Assembly: GCA_911728435.2 (NCBI GenBank)
Contig: OU452201.1
Coordinates: 5,084,001 to 5,148,000 of the forward strand
Origin: Apoderus coryli
Taxonomy: Eukaryota; Arthropoda; Insecta; Coleoptera; Attelabidae
DNA: 64,000 nt
Direction: 5' to 3'
Notes under the pieces: model-generated
Database searches by the model: none
Told to the model about the DNA's origin: nothing
The model's input: the letters and a program-made list of their open reading frames with translations, nothing else
Shown here: piece by piece, positions 34,951 through 47,600 of the stretch
Layout: each line of letters opens with the position of its first letter
How positions within the stretch are numbered: position 1 is the stretch's first letter
Program-made: the position numbers and the translations under genes

Positions 34951-37900
34951 ATGGCTAAGATACTGGTTTTTGTCAGCATTATTGCTCTAACGTATATAGA
35001 AGTTATTTTTGCAAAACGTAAGTTTCTTATAATTTCGGAATATTTTTGTAGATTGTTGAAAAAATTAAAACTAAAATTACTACTGGTATATTTTCATATA
35101 TTAAAGCTACGTTCAGTGTTTGTTTTTGGTAGGCAAATTTAACTTTTAAATTGCCATCGCTTGGTGCGAATTTTCTTTAACGTAAATAGAAGTTATTGTT
35201 ACAAAACGTAAAGAATATTTTTTTAGTGAAAAAATATGTTCGTATTTGTGGTTAACCTAAACCTGCTTAAACTGAGTTTAAGCGTTTGCTTTTGGCAAAG
35301 TATTTTAACTTTATAATTAAAATTTTGTTGTTTTGTACCAATTCTAATTTTATTTGGATTATACTATATTATGTTAGGCTATTGTTTAATTTTAAGTAAC
35401 TACTTGATCATTTCTTATTCTTTAAACAATTGTAATTAATAATGCTACTGATTATCAATCTATTTCTATTGTTGGTCTGATTTGAAAAATCTTAGCGGGT
35501 TCCTGGAGGCAGACCAGCTTTTCTGTCTTGGTCAGTTTGGGTTCAGGGAGAGCTTGACAATCCAGACTGTTGCCGGGGTTGTGGGTGATGTCGTTGAGGG
35601 TCTCGAATTGGGTTAGTTTGTTAACCTTACCTTATGTGACCTCAGTAGGGTTTTTGACTGTGCTTCTCCTCTTTAAATTTATTATAGTTAAGGCGTTTGG
35701 GGAATTGCGTTGCAGCTATTGAATCTCGTCGGTGTGACGTGCTTCAAGGCTATGTTGGAGCCGTTGATGTTTATTATAATAATTATAAGGATTAATATAT
35801 ATCAACGACTTCTATACTATATTTATATAACAAGCTTTTTAGGTATGTCCAACAATGTAGATCGCCTCTCTTTATGAGAAGTTCGTAGTTCCTCAAGGAT
35901 TTTACTCATTAGATAAGTATCTTAAGAAGGTGGCTACTTTTGATGTAAATTAGGACGTTGTCAAAATGTTTATATACGTTTCTATGTTTTTAGATATACT
36001 TTTTGTGTTTTTTAATTTAAGTTTTTTATTGTTATAGTAAAAATAACAAAAATTGAGGGTGAAAAACTTAGTTGGATTTGTCTGCGTATACAGCACCTAA
36101 GTTTCATCTTTCTAGATAAGATGGAATTTCAAAAAATCTCAAGAGCCAACATTTAAGGAGCTATAGCTCATTTGAAAAGCACTGTCTTCGTTTGTCAGTT
36201 CTGGACATGGTATATAATTAAACTCTCTAAAATATTATACAGGATGTTCAGGTGCTTTCTGTTGATATTCCTGGGTGATTCGAGATTGTTTTAAGCGATT
36301 AAAGATCTGTTCAGGTCATATAACGCTGACCACTGCAATGCAAAGTTTGTTATCAACTAATTAAAGCGCTGTAGTTTTATTCTTTTAGCTTGATTTTAAG
36401 CAATGAGTTATAGTAAACAACAAAAATGTTGAAATGCAGATAATTGAAATATTAACAGAACTCTCAAAGTGTCATTCATATAGGTATATATGGTTCAGGT
36501 TAAATGTAGATAGGACTGAACTAGGAACACAAATAATATAAGAGAGTTGCCCTTTGATTTATGTTAAATGTAGGCTACGTAAGTCTTCATTTGCACGCTG
36601 TTTGCTACCTCAGCCAGTAGGTATTTGCTTTTTATCAGTCTTTCGACATCTCTAGGCATTAGCGCTAAAAATGTAAATCGGTATAGTAATTTTGGAAGTT
36701 TTAAATTGGTCTCGCTAGCCAGCGCGTAATCAACTGCTATAAATTTTCTCATGAATTTCAAATAATATTTTTAAGCAAACGAACATTTTAGCTTTATTTT
36801 TATTTTATTCCTTGTGGTGGGTTTAAAGAAGTGAATGTTTGCAGATTCTTTCCCAAAAATTCTACTATTCTACTACTACTTTACCTATGTTTTATTTTAT
36901 ACTAAACAGCAATTTTACTAGATGATACTGATTTGTCAGTGACTGACTGGAAGAAGAAGAATACATAATTATGAAAAAAAAACCTGAATAAGCAAAAACT
37001 ACACTAAATCTAAGAATTCATAGATAACTTGAAACGTCCGCATTTTATATTATATAGGGTGGTTAAACTGATGTTATAATCCGTGGTATTAGCCAGCGGA
37101 GTAGTTGTTTTGCCTTGTTGTCTAAATTTATACACAGAATTTCTGATAGTAAGGACAGATTGGTCTCACATCGAAAAAGTCGAAATTCACTTTCGTACCT
37201 TCTATAAATGTTTTTTTACTAAGGGCAAAATACATGAAATTCTTTAAAATAAGGGTCGATTTCTTGAAGAAATAATAAAAATACTCATACCCAACAACTG
37301 CCTGGGCCTTGATTTCCTTTTTTTTATAACTGCTTTTGGATCGTCTCTCACGTCCACGTTTGAGTTCAATACTGAAAGACTTGTTAAGTTTGACAACTTC
37401 CTGTAGCTACAAAACTATAACCAACATCGCATTGACTATAGATTAAGGTTTTTCAGTCTAATCACATAGACAAAACTGGCCATAAAATTAAGCCAGATCT
37501 AAGAGTAGGCATAAACTATGTTTCGCTTATTTTTTATTGCCCAAACACCTTTGTAAAATGTATCTAAATCGGTTTAGGCAAATGTATATAAACATTTCTG
37601 GTAGTTCGCACCCTTTGGAAGCACATTACTTATGTTAGACCCTTTCATTTCGGACCCCATTTGTCACAAAATGGTTATCATATTTCGTATTAATAGTGTT
37701 TCCATATAAAATATACCACTTTCCAAAGACAAATAATATTTATGTAGGTATATATGCAAATAGGCCATATTTATCTTTTCCATTTGGTTTATGATGTATT
37801 ATCGCTAGATATAGAAAAACAGGAAAAAGTAGTATACGAGTAGCGAAAATGTTTTCGCAATAATTTCCGCACCAAATGATTGAATTGCAACGTGACTTTT

Positions 37901-39932
37901 GGCAAGTTCAAGTACTTTTGATTTAACGCAATATTCGCTTTTTGTATATTTTGGAAAAATATATTTGTCAAACAATACAATCATATTAAATTCGCCAAAT
38001 CTTTCTACATTGTTAAGAATATTTTCAGAAGAATCTCACATCATATAGTAGCGCAAATCCGGTTAGGAGAAGAACAGGAAAAGAAAATTTTGAAAATGCG
38101 GCAATAATAGAAGTGACTAAATATTTCACAGCAACAACAGTTCTGTTAATATTTGAATTTTCTGCATTTCAACATTTTTGTTGTTTACTATAACTCATTG
38201 ATGGTATATAGATCAGAGACTATAATATGGAGGTTCTAGTTCTGAGCAGGATACATTCCAATATTGAAATAAAAATTTAAAAAATATTTCCAAATTTTAA
38301 TAGTAAACTTAATTTAACTTTCCGGCACCATTTAGGTAGTTGGAACCGTTAAATCTTATTTGAATAGAATACAGTAGTTTGGTAAAGGGTTTTTCGCGTC
38401 ATTGCTAGAGCGTGCGGATCGCATGCTGAAGGTTGTGTTTTGAATAAAGTAATTAGTTTATTGGATATATTGAAAATAATACAACTAGAATAACAATAAT
38501 TGTTAAAACTCTGCTTCGTTACGCTGGTCATATATTGTTGATTAAATTATATATTGTCGGGAAAGTTTTGGGGCGACAAAACCGATTTTTTTTTATTAAA
38601 CCGAAGACCGATATATGTCCCATACATACACAAATTAAAAACTATGCTGAGATTTACACGGTAAATTGATCTGGGTGGGAAAGTTAATCCTGTGAACGGC
38701 AGGAGGTACCAATCACCAACAGCAGGACAGTGAAATTTATGTACATAATTTTAGCGAATCAGTTTTAAAATGCTATAGAGGTTTTAGTTTATTAAAACTG
38801 TGTACGTATGTAGATATATGAATTTGAAAGTTCGGCTATAGTAGAATTTCAACATATTTTTTAATCTACATCGAAACAAATTTTTCCGCCCCTCAAATTC
38901 GTTTCCTAACTCTTTTAAATTATTTATTCCTTCAATTTACTAATATTGTATCGCAGATTTTCATTTAATTTCACTAGAATAAACCTAATCTAAAAGATAA
39001 TCTATACTAATTCAAATCTGTTAATTAGAGATTAATTCTAAATTAAACGGCGAGAGAGGATCACCTTTAAACTTATAATGATATTTTCTTATGGAAGATA
39101 TTATGATAGAGTTTATAATTAAATTTTCGACCATTAATTCCAGAATACAACTACGTAATATACATGCATCCAGTAATGAGATATAAAAAATTATTAATAC
39201 TTTGATACTTTGAAGGTTGTGGGGTTTAATTAAAAATTTAAATTACGTAAATTTAAATATTTAACTCGCAGTTTGTCGAATAAGTAGATACTGTTTGTAT
39301 TTCTAAAACAAACAGCTCAAGAGTTGGGAGAGCAACAAAACAAAGTTTTGGATTTCTCTATAAAAAAGAAGAGTTAATATTTGTCGTTTATTGCAGGTGG
39401 ATGTGCAAACTTCGGTCATTCCTGCTATGGTGGAATGGGCAAGCGAAATCCAATTCTACAGCAAGAGCCTAACGTTGAAATATTGACAAATAATATTGCT
39501 ACCGATTACGATGAATCACCGATGGAGTATTTGGCAGCGCCAAGAAATCCGTTTCAAACTGCTGGAAGTAAATTACCAATTAGACTGGACGAGTACGAAA
39601 AATACGTTAAGATCTTGAGAGATTGGGTAAGGAGGACCAATAATTATTAAATTAATTCAATAAATATTATAAGGATATATCAGTATCAAATTTAATAGTC
39701 GTATGACAGACAGTTGACTGAATAATTCGTTCAGAGATATATTCATTTATTTTTTCACCATATGGAAAATTAAGGAATAGCTGTTTTATAAAAAAACGTA
39801 GATGGCTGCTGTAATAACTTTTTTTAAATATTGAATTATATTTTAAAATTCAGTAACACAAGTTTTGATTTGATTTTTTTTTGTTTACAGATCATGACAG
39901 CTAGAAAACAAAGGCAGAACGAAATAGCTTAA
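34951..39932 (+). CDS. CCHa2: CCHamide-2-type neuropeptide precursor (3 exons)
   Basis: Exons 34951-35017, 39397-39626 and 39891-39932 total 339 nt, or 112 residues, with consistent phases (1, then 0) and GT..AG junctions. Residues 1-21 are a signal peptide ending VIFA, followed directly by Lys-Arg (22-23). The mature peptide GCANFGHSCYGGM (24-36) is followed by Gly-Lys-Arg (37-39), the standard amidation and cleavage signal. The two Cys should form the ring typical of CCHamides. Family members normally end in His-amide; this one would end in Met-amide. The C-terminal spacer holds EYEKYVKILRDW, similar in position and style to the Drosophila CCHa2 spacer. The product is a secreted ligand for a G-protein-coupled CCHamide receptor, in insects linked to nutrient signalling from gut and fat body. 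AATAAA at 39990 gives a likely poly(A) site. An alternative first exon may exist at 32975-33062. Confidence 0.85.
34988..35330 (+). repeat. Local tandem duplication including the neuropeptide exon 1 end
   Basis: A diverged copy of 34988-35150 follows at about 35178-35325. The CTAACGTATATAGAAGTTAT and TGCAAAACGTAAG parts of exon 1 and its donor reappear as TTAACGTAAATAGAAGTTAT and TACAAAACGTAAAG. A shared block further on (AGTGTTTGTTTTTGG against AAGCGTTTGCTTTTGG) confirms the register of about 190 bp. The second copy lacks an ATG in frame and is a decoy donor-like sequence. Confidence 0.65.
35495..35800 (+). pseudogene. Non-LTR reverse transcriptase relic
   Basis: Plus-strand frames read FLEADQLFCLGQFGFRESLT, VAGVVGDVVEGLELG, then LCDLSRVFDCASPL. 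These match reverse transcriptase domains 1 and 2, with motif A recognisable as the LCDLSKAFDCVSH type. Stops interrupt the frame and the C motif is absent. It lies in intron 1 of the CCHamide-2-type gene. Confidence 0.65.
36401..36462 (+). repeat. 62-bp repeat with inverted partner at 38139-38200
   Basis: From CAATGAGTTATAGTAAACAA to ATTAACAGAACT. The reverse complement of 38139-38200 differs at only about two positions. The partners are 1.7 kb apart in the same neuropeptide intron, so the pre-mRNA could form a long stem. Confidence 0.8.
38139..38200 (-). repeat. 62-bp repeat, inverted partner of 36401-36462
   Basis: See the partner at 36401. Its sequence is more than 95 percent matched by eye. 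No other part of either flank matches, so the two are short inverted repeats or two insertions of the same small element. Confidence 0.8.
38556..38598 (+). repeat. 40-bp repeat shared with positions 22-60
   Basis: GGGAAAGTTTTGGGGCGACA then ACCGATTTTTTTT, matching the very start of the window with a few differences. No further similarity is seen on either side. It may be the end of a mobile element family. Confidence 0.55.
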
Positions 39933-39989
39933 ATGGTGCAGTGCAAATTCGTCCTATTATATTTTTAATTATATATGTATTGTTATTCA

Positions 39990-39995
39990 AATAAA
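39990..39995 (+). terminator. Polyadenylation signal of the CCHamide-2-type gene
   Basis: AATAAA 58 nt downstream of the stop codon at 39930-39932, the first perfect signal after the stop. Confidence 0.6.
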
Positions 39996-41548
39996 TGAAC
40001 TTTGATTTCATTATTCTAAATAGACTGTACATCCATATAACTTCTGTGGCAATTACATACATATTTATTAAAGAATGAAGTACGTATAAAAGTAGTGTAT
40101 TTAATATATTATATTCAGTTAATTTGATGGATATTTCATATTTTAAAAATTATAATTAATTTATTTTTGAACCCATGTCTGTATGACAATGTAAACTAAA
40201 AATCCAATTCATCAACATTCATTAAAACCTATTTATTATTATTTTTATAATTAATATGGTATGGCCAGTCAAACTCAATTTTAGTAAAATAATCTATACA
40301 AAATGTAAATGCCATTGATACAATTAAAAGTAAATTTAATAATACCATTATTGCCAAATTGCAGTTGCGATATTTCATATACAAAATTTTGTAATTTATT
40401 ATTAATCATGTTTCTATAAAAATTACCTCCAAACAAATATAAATTAGACACAAACGCTTGAACACAATAAAAGGATTCTAAGATTACATGCGTCCTTTTT
40501 GAATCTAAAATCAATTTAGTCCATTCGGAATCTGTGTTTTTAATTTTATTCTGAACATTTTAATGCAGTTAAAACAACTTTAGGAACCCAAACCATGAAG
40601 TTTTGTTATTTAATAAGTTTTTAGGAGACAAAACAACAAACTAAACCCAAATCCACATTTTTTTTTAATAACAACTTCTCATTTCTATCATGCCACGAAC
40701 ACTGAATTATTTATCAGAGCTGAAAAAAACCTTTTGATCGTTTGGATCTTTGTTAAAATTAATCATAATTAATAAATTAATTATTAAACTTCATTTTCAA
40801 AATATTAAACTTTATTTTCAAAATATTGAACTTTATTTTTAAAAAACGAAATTGGCTATATCAGTTACATCGACATTAACGCCACCTAACGGACAGTTTA
40901 TAAAAACTAATCATGATGTGTTTGCAGTATAAAATTACCTTGTCAGTGAGCTTAACTCTTTGAATATAAAGTGACTGGACGGACTATATAATGTGACCAG
41001 AATGGTTGTTGCATATGGCGAACTAGTATAATCGTTTTCACAGTAGCGCAGGGCCATAAAAAGTTATTAATAAGCAATAATAAATAATATATCTTGAATT
41101 CATCACTGTTTTATATACACAATGTTTTCAATCTGATTGAAGCAGGTAAAAGGGTAAATAATAAACAAAACTGCGAAAAGCAATAACTTATTTATAGCCC
41201 TTTAAATAAAATTAATTTTGTGTAGATATTTCTAATTTTTTCGTCATATACCATATTTTTACAAACATAATTTATTCGCGTGGTAAAATAACAGTTGGAA
41301 ATAGATAGAAAATCTAAAATGAATCCAGACCCTTTGAATATAAAAGAGAACTGTCTGTTTTATTTACAAATCAAATCTAATTTTAACCTGGTCTACGCCA
41401 ATGACCAAGCCATCCTTTGATGGTTAACCTTTAAATGTCAGATATATATCGCATTTTTTCTAGAACACCATTCTGTTATCTTCCTTCATTTAGGTTTGAT
41501 GATACGTCAAAAAATGTCATAAAACAGTTAATATTATCAACTAAATAA
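39996..41548. other. Intergenic interval between the neuropeptide and homeobox genes
   Basis: About 1.5 kb of AT-rich sequence between the 3' ends of two convergent genes. No exon seen. A diverged piece resembling the 545-bp repeat occurs near 40865-40915. Confidence 0.5.
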
Positions 41549-41554
41549 TTTATT
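41549..41554 (-). terminator. Polyadenylation signal of the homeobox gene
   Basis: AATAAA on the minus strand, about 115 nt beyond the stop codon at 41669. Confidence 0.5.
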
Positions 41555-41668
41555 ATAGACAAATTAGTTAATTTTGCACATCTAAGTGAACCTTACAAGT
41601 CAAAAATTATTGTGTTTGTTATTTTATGTACACAAAATTTACTTATTACTAATATAATATTTTCTAAC

Positions 41669-44600
41669 TTATAAACTAAACTCCTGCCCGCGACATCTAC
41701 CCAAACTAGGCACATTTAATCGTGACGATATGCTGGTTGCATAACTAAAAGGACTATTTGCGAAAAATCCGCTACAAGATTGATTCAAATTGTTCATACA
41801 TATATCTTGATGGGCATGGTTGTATTGTGCATAACCATATTTCCACGGCATTACGTACGATGTAATATCAGCGGCGTTGCTTTGTGTAGGCAATAAGGTA
41901 GTAGCTTGATGTGGATGATGAGGATACGGAGGAAACAAACTTTTTTCAGCTAACGTTGTTGGAGTCGTTTCCGGTTTCATTGGGATTGACATCGATTGTG
42001 TTTTGTTTGGGAGTTTCGTAGGTGTATTTTGAAGCTGTAGGCTGCGTTCGTTGCGACGGAATTTCGCTCGTCTGTTTTGAAACCAAACCTACGAGATGTA
42101 AGACATTAATTAATAAAAGTATTATTGTGCCAGGCACGTTGGTGCTTTTTATAACATCAAAGATTATTTTCCTTTGAAGAAACTATAATATATCCTTCGG
42201 GAAACCTTACCTGCACTCTAGCCTCACTCAAATTAACCCTGGTCGCTAAATCTTCTCTAACAAACGCATCAGGGTAATGGGTCTTCTCAAAAATTTTTTC
42301 TAAAGCTGTTAGTTGTGCTGTGGTGAATGTTGTACGATTCCTTCGAGGCTTCTTACCGTGTTTCACTCCACTTGCGTCTGTAAATTAAAAATCTATCTAT
42401 TAGAACTACATTTTCGCATAAGACCTTGTTGAAGGCCTGGTATTATAAACATATTTGAAGTTAACTCTAATTTTAACAGTCATGGTTAACTTTAGCCATT
42501 GTGTTTATTATAATATAGTGTGTCAGCGCTTGGTTAGTACCATCATCTAACAACAGACGGCGTTATCAACTTCAGTCGTTCATTAATAAATTTCTCGTAT
42601 ATGATACCGCCATCTGTTGTTAGTTGACAGATACTAACCAAGCGCTGACACACTATATTATAATAAACACAATGCTTTAGCTTTAAAATGTCTGTTTTAT
42701 AAATGCCTCATTTCTAATAATAAAATAAAGGAAAAAAAGAAGAAGGAGTCAAAAAGATAACCTAGAATTTTTCGCTCGGTTTGTTTCTGTACTGTGGTTT
42801 GCGCGTCAGTGTTTTTGTCTTGTCTTTGCTAAATATTATCTTCTTAATCGTCGGTTAAAAGTTCCTTAAAAATAACGTGGATATCGTTTGCAAACATTGT
42901 TGCAAAAAATAAAACAAACAATAAAATTGAGGTTAATAATACGCTAAATTATTGATAAAAGAACTGTCAAAGTTAACTATAAAATTTTACGTCATTCCAT
43001 AAGTTAACTTTTAGTTATCTGTCAAAATAGTTTTATAATACCGGTCCTAGATCGCGCAATTGGGAAGTGCTTCTGAAAATGTCATTTAGAATGAAACCAT
43101 CAAATTTCAAAGTAATTGCATCTAATTCGTTACTGATTTAAATTTCTGTGAGTTTTGTTTAATTGTCCAAAAAAAAACCTATTTTCCGGACTTGTTACGT
43201 AAATTACTATTTTCGAACGAACCAAACGATACAAATCCAGGTAAGATTTTGGGGACGCCCGAAACAGGAAAACACCAAAATTCGCACCGTATCATTTTCA
43301 TATTTAAAATTTTCGCTCCACCAAGTGACAGAAATGATGTATATTACTAAAGCCCAGCAAGTTAACCTCCATTAAATAATATTTGTCTTTTCTTTATGCA
43401 GTTCAAAATGTAATAAATAAATGAACAACCGTTTCAAGATTATCTCAAGGTCAACTTTGGTTTTTTTTAAATAGAAACATAGATTTGTTTATTACGGAAT
43501 CCACTGTATGCTGGATATTCCTATTTTAACAGTCTTCCTTCAGTTATAAGGTGCTGCCCAACTGAGAACGTTTTTAAAAAAATCATTAAAAAAATTCCTA
43601 ATAAAAGGCGCGTACTACAGCCTACATGAATTTACTGCCGCAGTATAGTTTTATTTTATTTCCAGTATATATTTTATTTATTTGTTGTATTGTATCATAT
43701 GTCATATATTGTTGTATGTCTGTTCGTAACTTCGTTTTATATTTTATTTATATTAGTTTATTTGTATTTTGCTGTTGCTTATTGTTGTTGGACGTAGTTA
43801 TGATATTTCTTTGATTCGTCTGTTTGCGGCTATTTTATTAACTGATTTTAGATGTATGACATGTGTTTTTATCTTTGTTTTTGTATTCACTTATTTTCTT
43901 TCCGTTGTTTGCAAGCAAGATTCGTTATGTTTTGTAATTCAATTGAATTGACTTGCCAATGTACATTGTTTGTATCTGTAATGGCTAATAAAGATTATTA
44001 TTATTACAGAAAAAAACAAATATCTTTTGTTAACAAAATTTTTTTATTCCGATTGAAATAATAAAATTTATTTTTTTTTTATATTTATTGGTATGAGGAA
44101 TTATTAACTTTTATTTCCGAATGACGATCAGTAGGTATGTTCGTTAGTCTGTTATCAATTTTGCTATTTTTAACAAAATATGGAATATCTTTCTATCTCA
44201 GAAAAAGTTTTGTTGGTATTACCTGTGGTTTTGCAGATAAAAATGCTAAATATATCGCATGCATTTTATTACTGTGTTGCAAAGAAGTTTACGAGAACGT
44301 ATTTTACTAAATTCCTGACGAAGACAGGTGGTCTTGTCGAAACGTTGAAACAAAGAAAAAATAAATAATGGCATTTAAATAATTATTTAAATCAAATAAT
44401 CAGTCGATGATTTTTAAATTGTTGAACCTCAGTTCCAAGAACAAAAAACAACAACAATATTATTAGAAGTACAACTAGTGAGGTATAGTTTTAAAATAGG
44501 TATATGTTTACCAAACCGTTACTTAACATACACGAAACCAAAACAACGCATTTATAAGAGAAGTGTTATCCAAACAATTTGTACAAAAAAATGGTAGCAA

Positions 44601-47600
44601 TTTCTCTTAGTCTTTGATCCTCTTGTTGAAGGGTCGTTTGTCAACAAAACCAAAACATAATGTTCTATCCCGACATAAAAAAAAACGAGACGCCATTCGG
44701 CCTAGTACATCAGCCAAAATAAAAATAAAACTTAAAAAAAAAATGTGACGAGAGGACAGCTCAAACAAATCTGTAAATCCTTTTCAATATGTGTGAAAAG
44801 TTGAGTGAATTTGTTTGAAATGTCGGTTTCCCGTCTTGTAGTAGTTTTTTTTTATACGACTAAAATATATTCTATTTCAACGCAAAATTATTTAACGACA
44901 TTACTAAATGTCAAAATTACATAGTCGGCATGCATTCTGACGAGTTTGAACAACTGCGTGCAAGTAACGTAAATGCGAAAACAAGAAACGACGTGTACGA
45001 GGGTTGCCTTTTATATTTCGGGATTAGAGAACAAAAACAAATACCTATTAATCATCGAAAATCACTTTATTGTTTTTCAAAATATTCCCCATGAAGATCT
45101 ATACACTTTTACATGCTTTTGAACCAATTGTCGAAGCACTTTTGCCACTTTGATTGAGGTATCTCCAAAACATGCATTCTGAATGCAGCAACCGCTTCTT
45201 CAGGTGTCGAAAAACGTTGACCTCTCAGTTTGTTTTTTACGTACGGGAATAAAAAGAAGTCATTCGGTGTCAAGTCAGGACTATACGGCGGATGACTCAT
45301 CAAATCGATGTTTTGGGTGCCGATGTGGGAGAGCTCGCATGGTCGTGATGAAAAATGATCCGTCTTCGGTTTTCCTAATTTCTTGGAAGACAACTGGCAA
45401 ACAAATGGTTGTGTACCACTCAGAATTAACTGTTCTGCGTTGTTCTAGTGGTACGGTTGCGCCATGTCCAGTTTTTCCGAAAAAATAGGCAACCATTTGC
45501 TTGAAAGTACTTCGTGCGCGAACAACTTTTGTTGGATTTGGCTCATCTTGAAACACCCATACAGTCGACTGCTGGTTACTTTCGGGCTCATACGCGTAAA
45601 TCCACGATTCATCAACTGTCACGATGTCATAGACGTGTTTTGAAGCACCGCGATCGTATTTTTTGAGCATTTCTTTCGACCAATCGACACGAACCTTTTT
45701 TTGAGCGATTGACAAATTGTGTGGGATCAAATGCGAACAAATTTTTTTGACAGTCAAATGTTTATGCAATATTGAATGTATGCTGGTCCCACTAATGCCT
45801 ACGGTTGTCTCAATGTCTTGATAGGTCACATGACGATCTTGCAATATCATTTCGCGCACAGCATCAATGGTTTTCGGAACAACAACTGATTTTGGACGCC
45901 CTTCACGAAATTCGTCTTGGAGTGAACTACGACCACGATTGAATTCACCATACCATCGATAAACACTGGTCCTTGAAGGAGCTTCTTCGTCAAAAATTGA
46001 ATTAAGTTCATCCATGCACTGTTGTTGAGTTAATCCACGTCGAAAATTGTAAAAAATAATCGCACGAAAATGTTCACGATTTAATTCCATTTTTGGACCG
46101 AGATGAATATTTTAAATTACTGTAAACAACTCAAATAGCGCTCGTTTGTCAAAACGTTTTGAGTACGTATAACCTGAAAAATGTCCAACTTTACGATAGA
46201 GCTGTCAGTTGCCAGATTGCAACACCAGGGTTGCCAAATCCCGAAATATAAAAGGCAACTCCCGTATAGAGTGAGTTAAAAATGATAAAAAATAACATTT
46301 CTTTATTATTTGTAGTTTGGTGGTGGTTTATCTTAGATATTTAATATTATTTCATCCCTTCAAACACTGTTAGTCTGTACATTTTCACAAACAGTACCTA
46401 TAAGGTCTGCTTAGTTTTGTAAATTGCTGGATTGACCGAGGTGTACCTCATGTATAGCCTGCACGAACCCTTGATTTAAGCCCACTATAGCAGATATAAA
46501 TATAACAAATTTTACATACTCAATTGGCGACAGTCAGGGATGTGAAGGTCACGGATTTGGGTGTTATACTTGACTGACCACGTCTACGCCAAGGCTGTGC
46601 AGCCGGTTGGGCTTATGATTTTATTTCCTATTTATTAGCTTTGTATATGCGTATGTTGAGTACGCTTGTGTTATCTGGTAGAAGGTACAGCGAAGGTTTT
46701 TAAAATATCTTTCTTTTGGCTTTGCAAGAGTAAAACATTTACCTTCAGATTAATACCGAGTGCAGCTTTTTAAATAAAAATCAGTAACTTATGCATAATG
46801 TAAAATTAAGCTATCCAATTCATAATTAATGAAGTGCCAAATATTCGGTCACTATTGAGAAAGTTATAAGGTACCTATTTCAGCGTAAAGTATATAAATT
46901 TAAATAAATACTTTCCGGTATTATAGGTATCACAACATATGTTTTTACGGGTCTATTTGACAAGAAAACGCTGAAACGTTTTAAACGCCATATATCATGT
47001 AATTACACGTGATATATGCACGCTATGGTTAACATGAAACGGGGTGCTTTAAAAATAAAATTTCGTTCCAAAAGTCTTTATGTCACAGACATTAAAGGAG
47101 TCTAAATTTACTTTCGATGCGGTGTATAGGTCACTTATTTTATATGACGAAAATAATAAATTATTAAGTTTTACTACATAGTTTTTTACAATTAAACAAC
47201 ATTTTACTAAATTAGGTAACCTAATACGGGGTTGAATAGTAATAATTGTATTGCTGGTATTTTTTTAATAACCTCCCAGGAATTGACCATTATAGCTCCA
47301 TGTCAGTTACAATTTAATAATAAAATAAAACAAAGCAAACAAACCGTCACCTCCACAAATTTATTGTCCAAAAATCACCCTAAGTGCTACATGTTTCGAA
47401 AGTGTACACATTTGCATTTGATAAACAAATGTACAAAAATTTAAAATCATGGGCGATTTGCCTCTTTTATTCAAAATTGTTTAACACTGAAAATATATTA
47501 TTATTTTTTGACTAATTAATGCAACCATTTTTCATTTTTATTGTTTTGGTTTTTTAAATTTTGATCTGATTTTATTAGATAGATAGATAGTTTATTACAA

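Noticed and set aside
45183..45488. 101-codon plus-strand frame
   Set aside because: It is antisense to the mariner transposase pseudogene.
47578..47592. Microsatellite arrays as a CRISPR-like or satellite array (also 9551, 60441)
   Set aside because: They are short simple repeats without spacers; in this eukaryotic sequence they fit retroelement tails or ordinary microsatellites.
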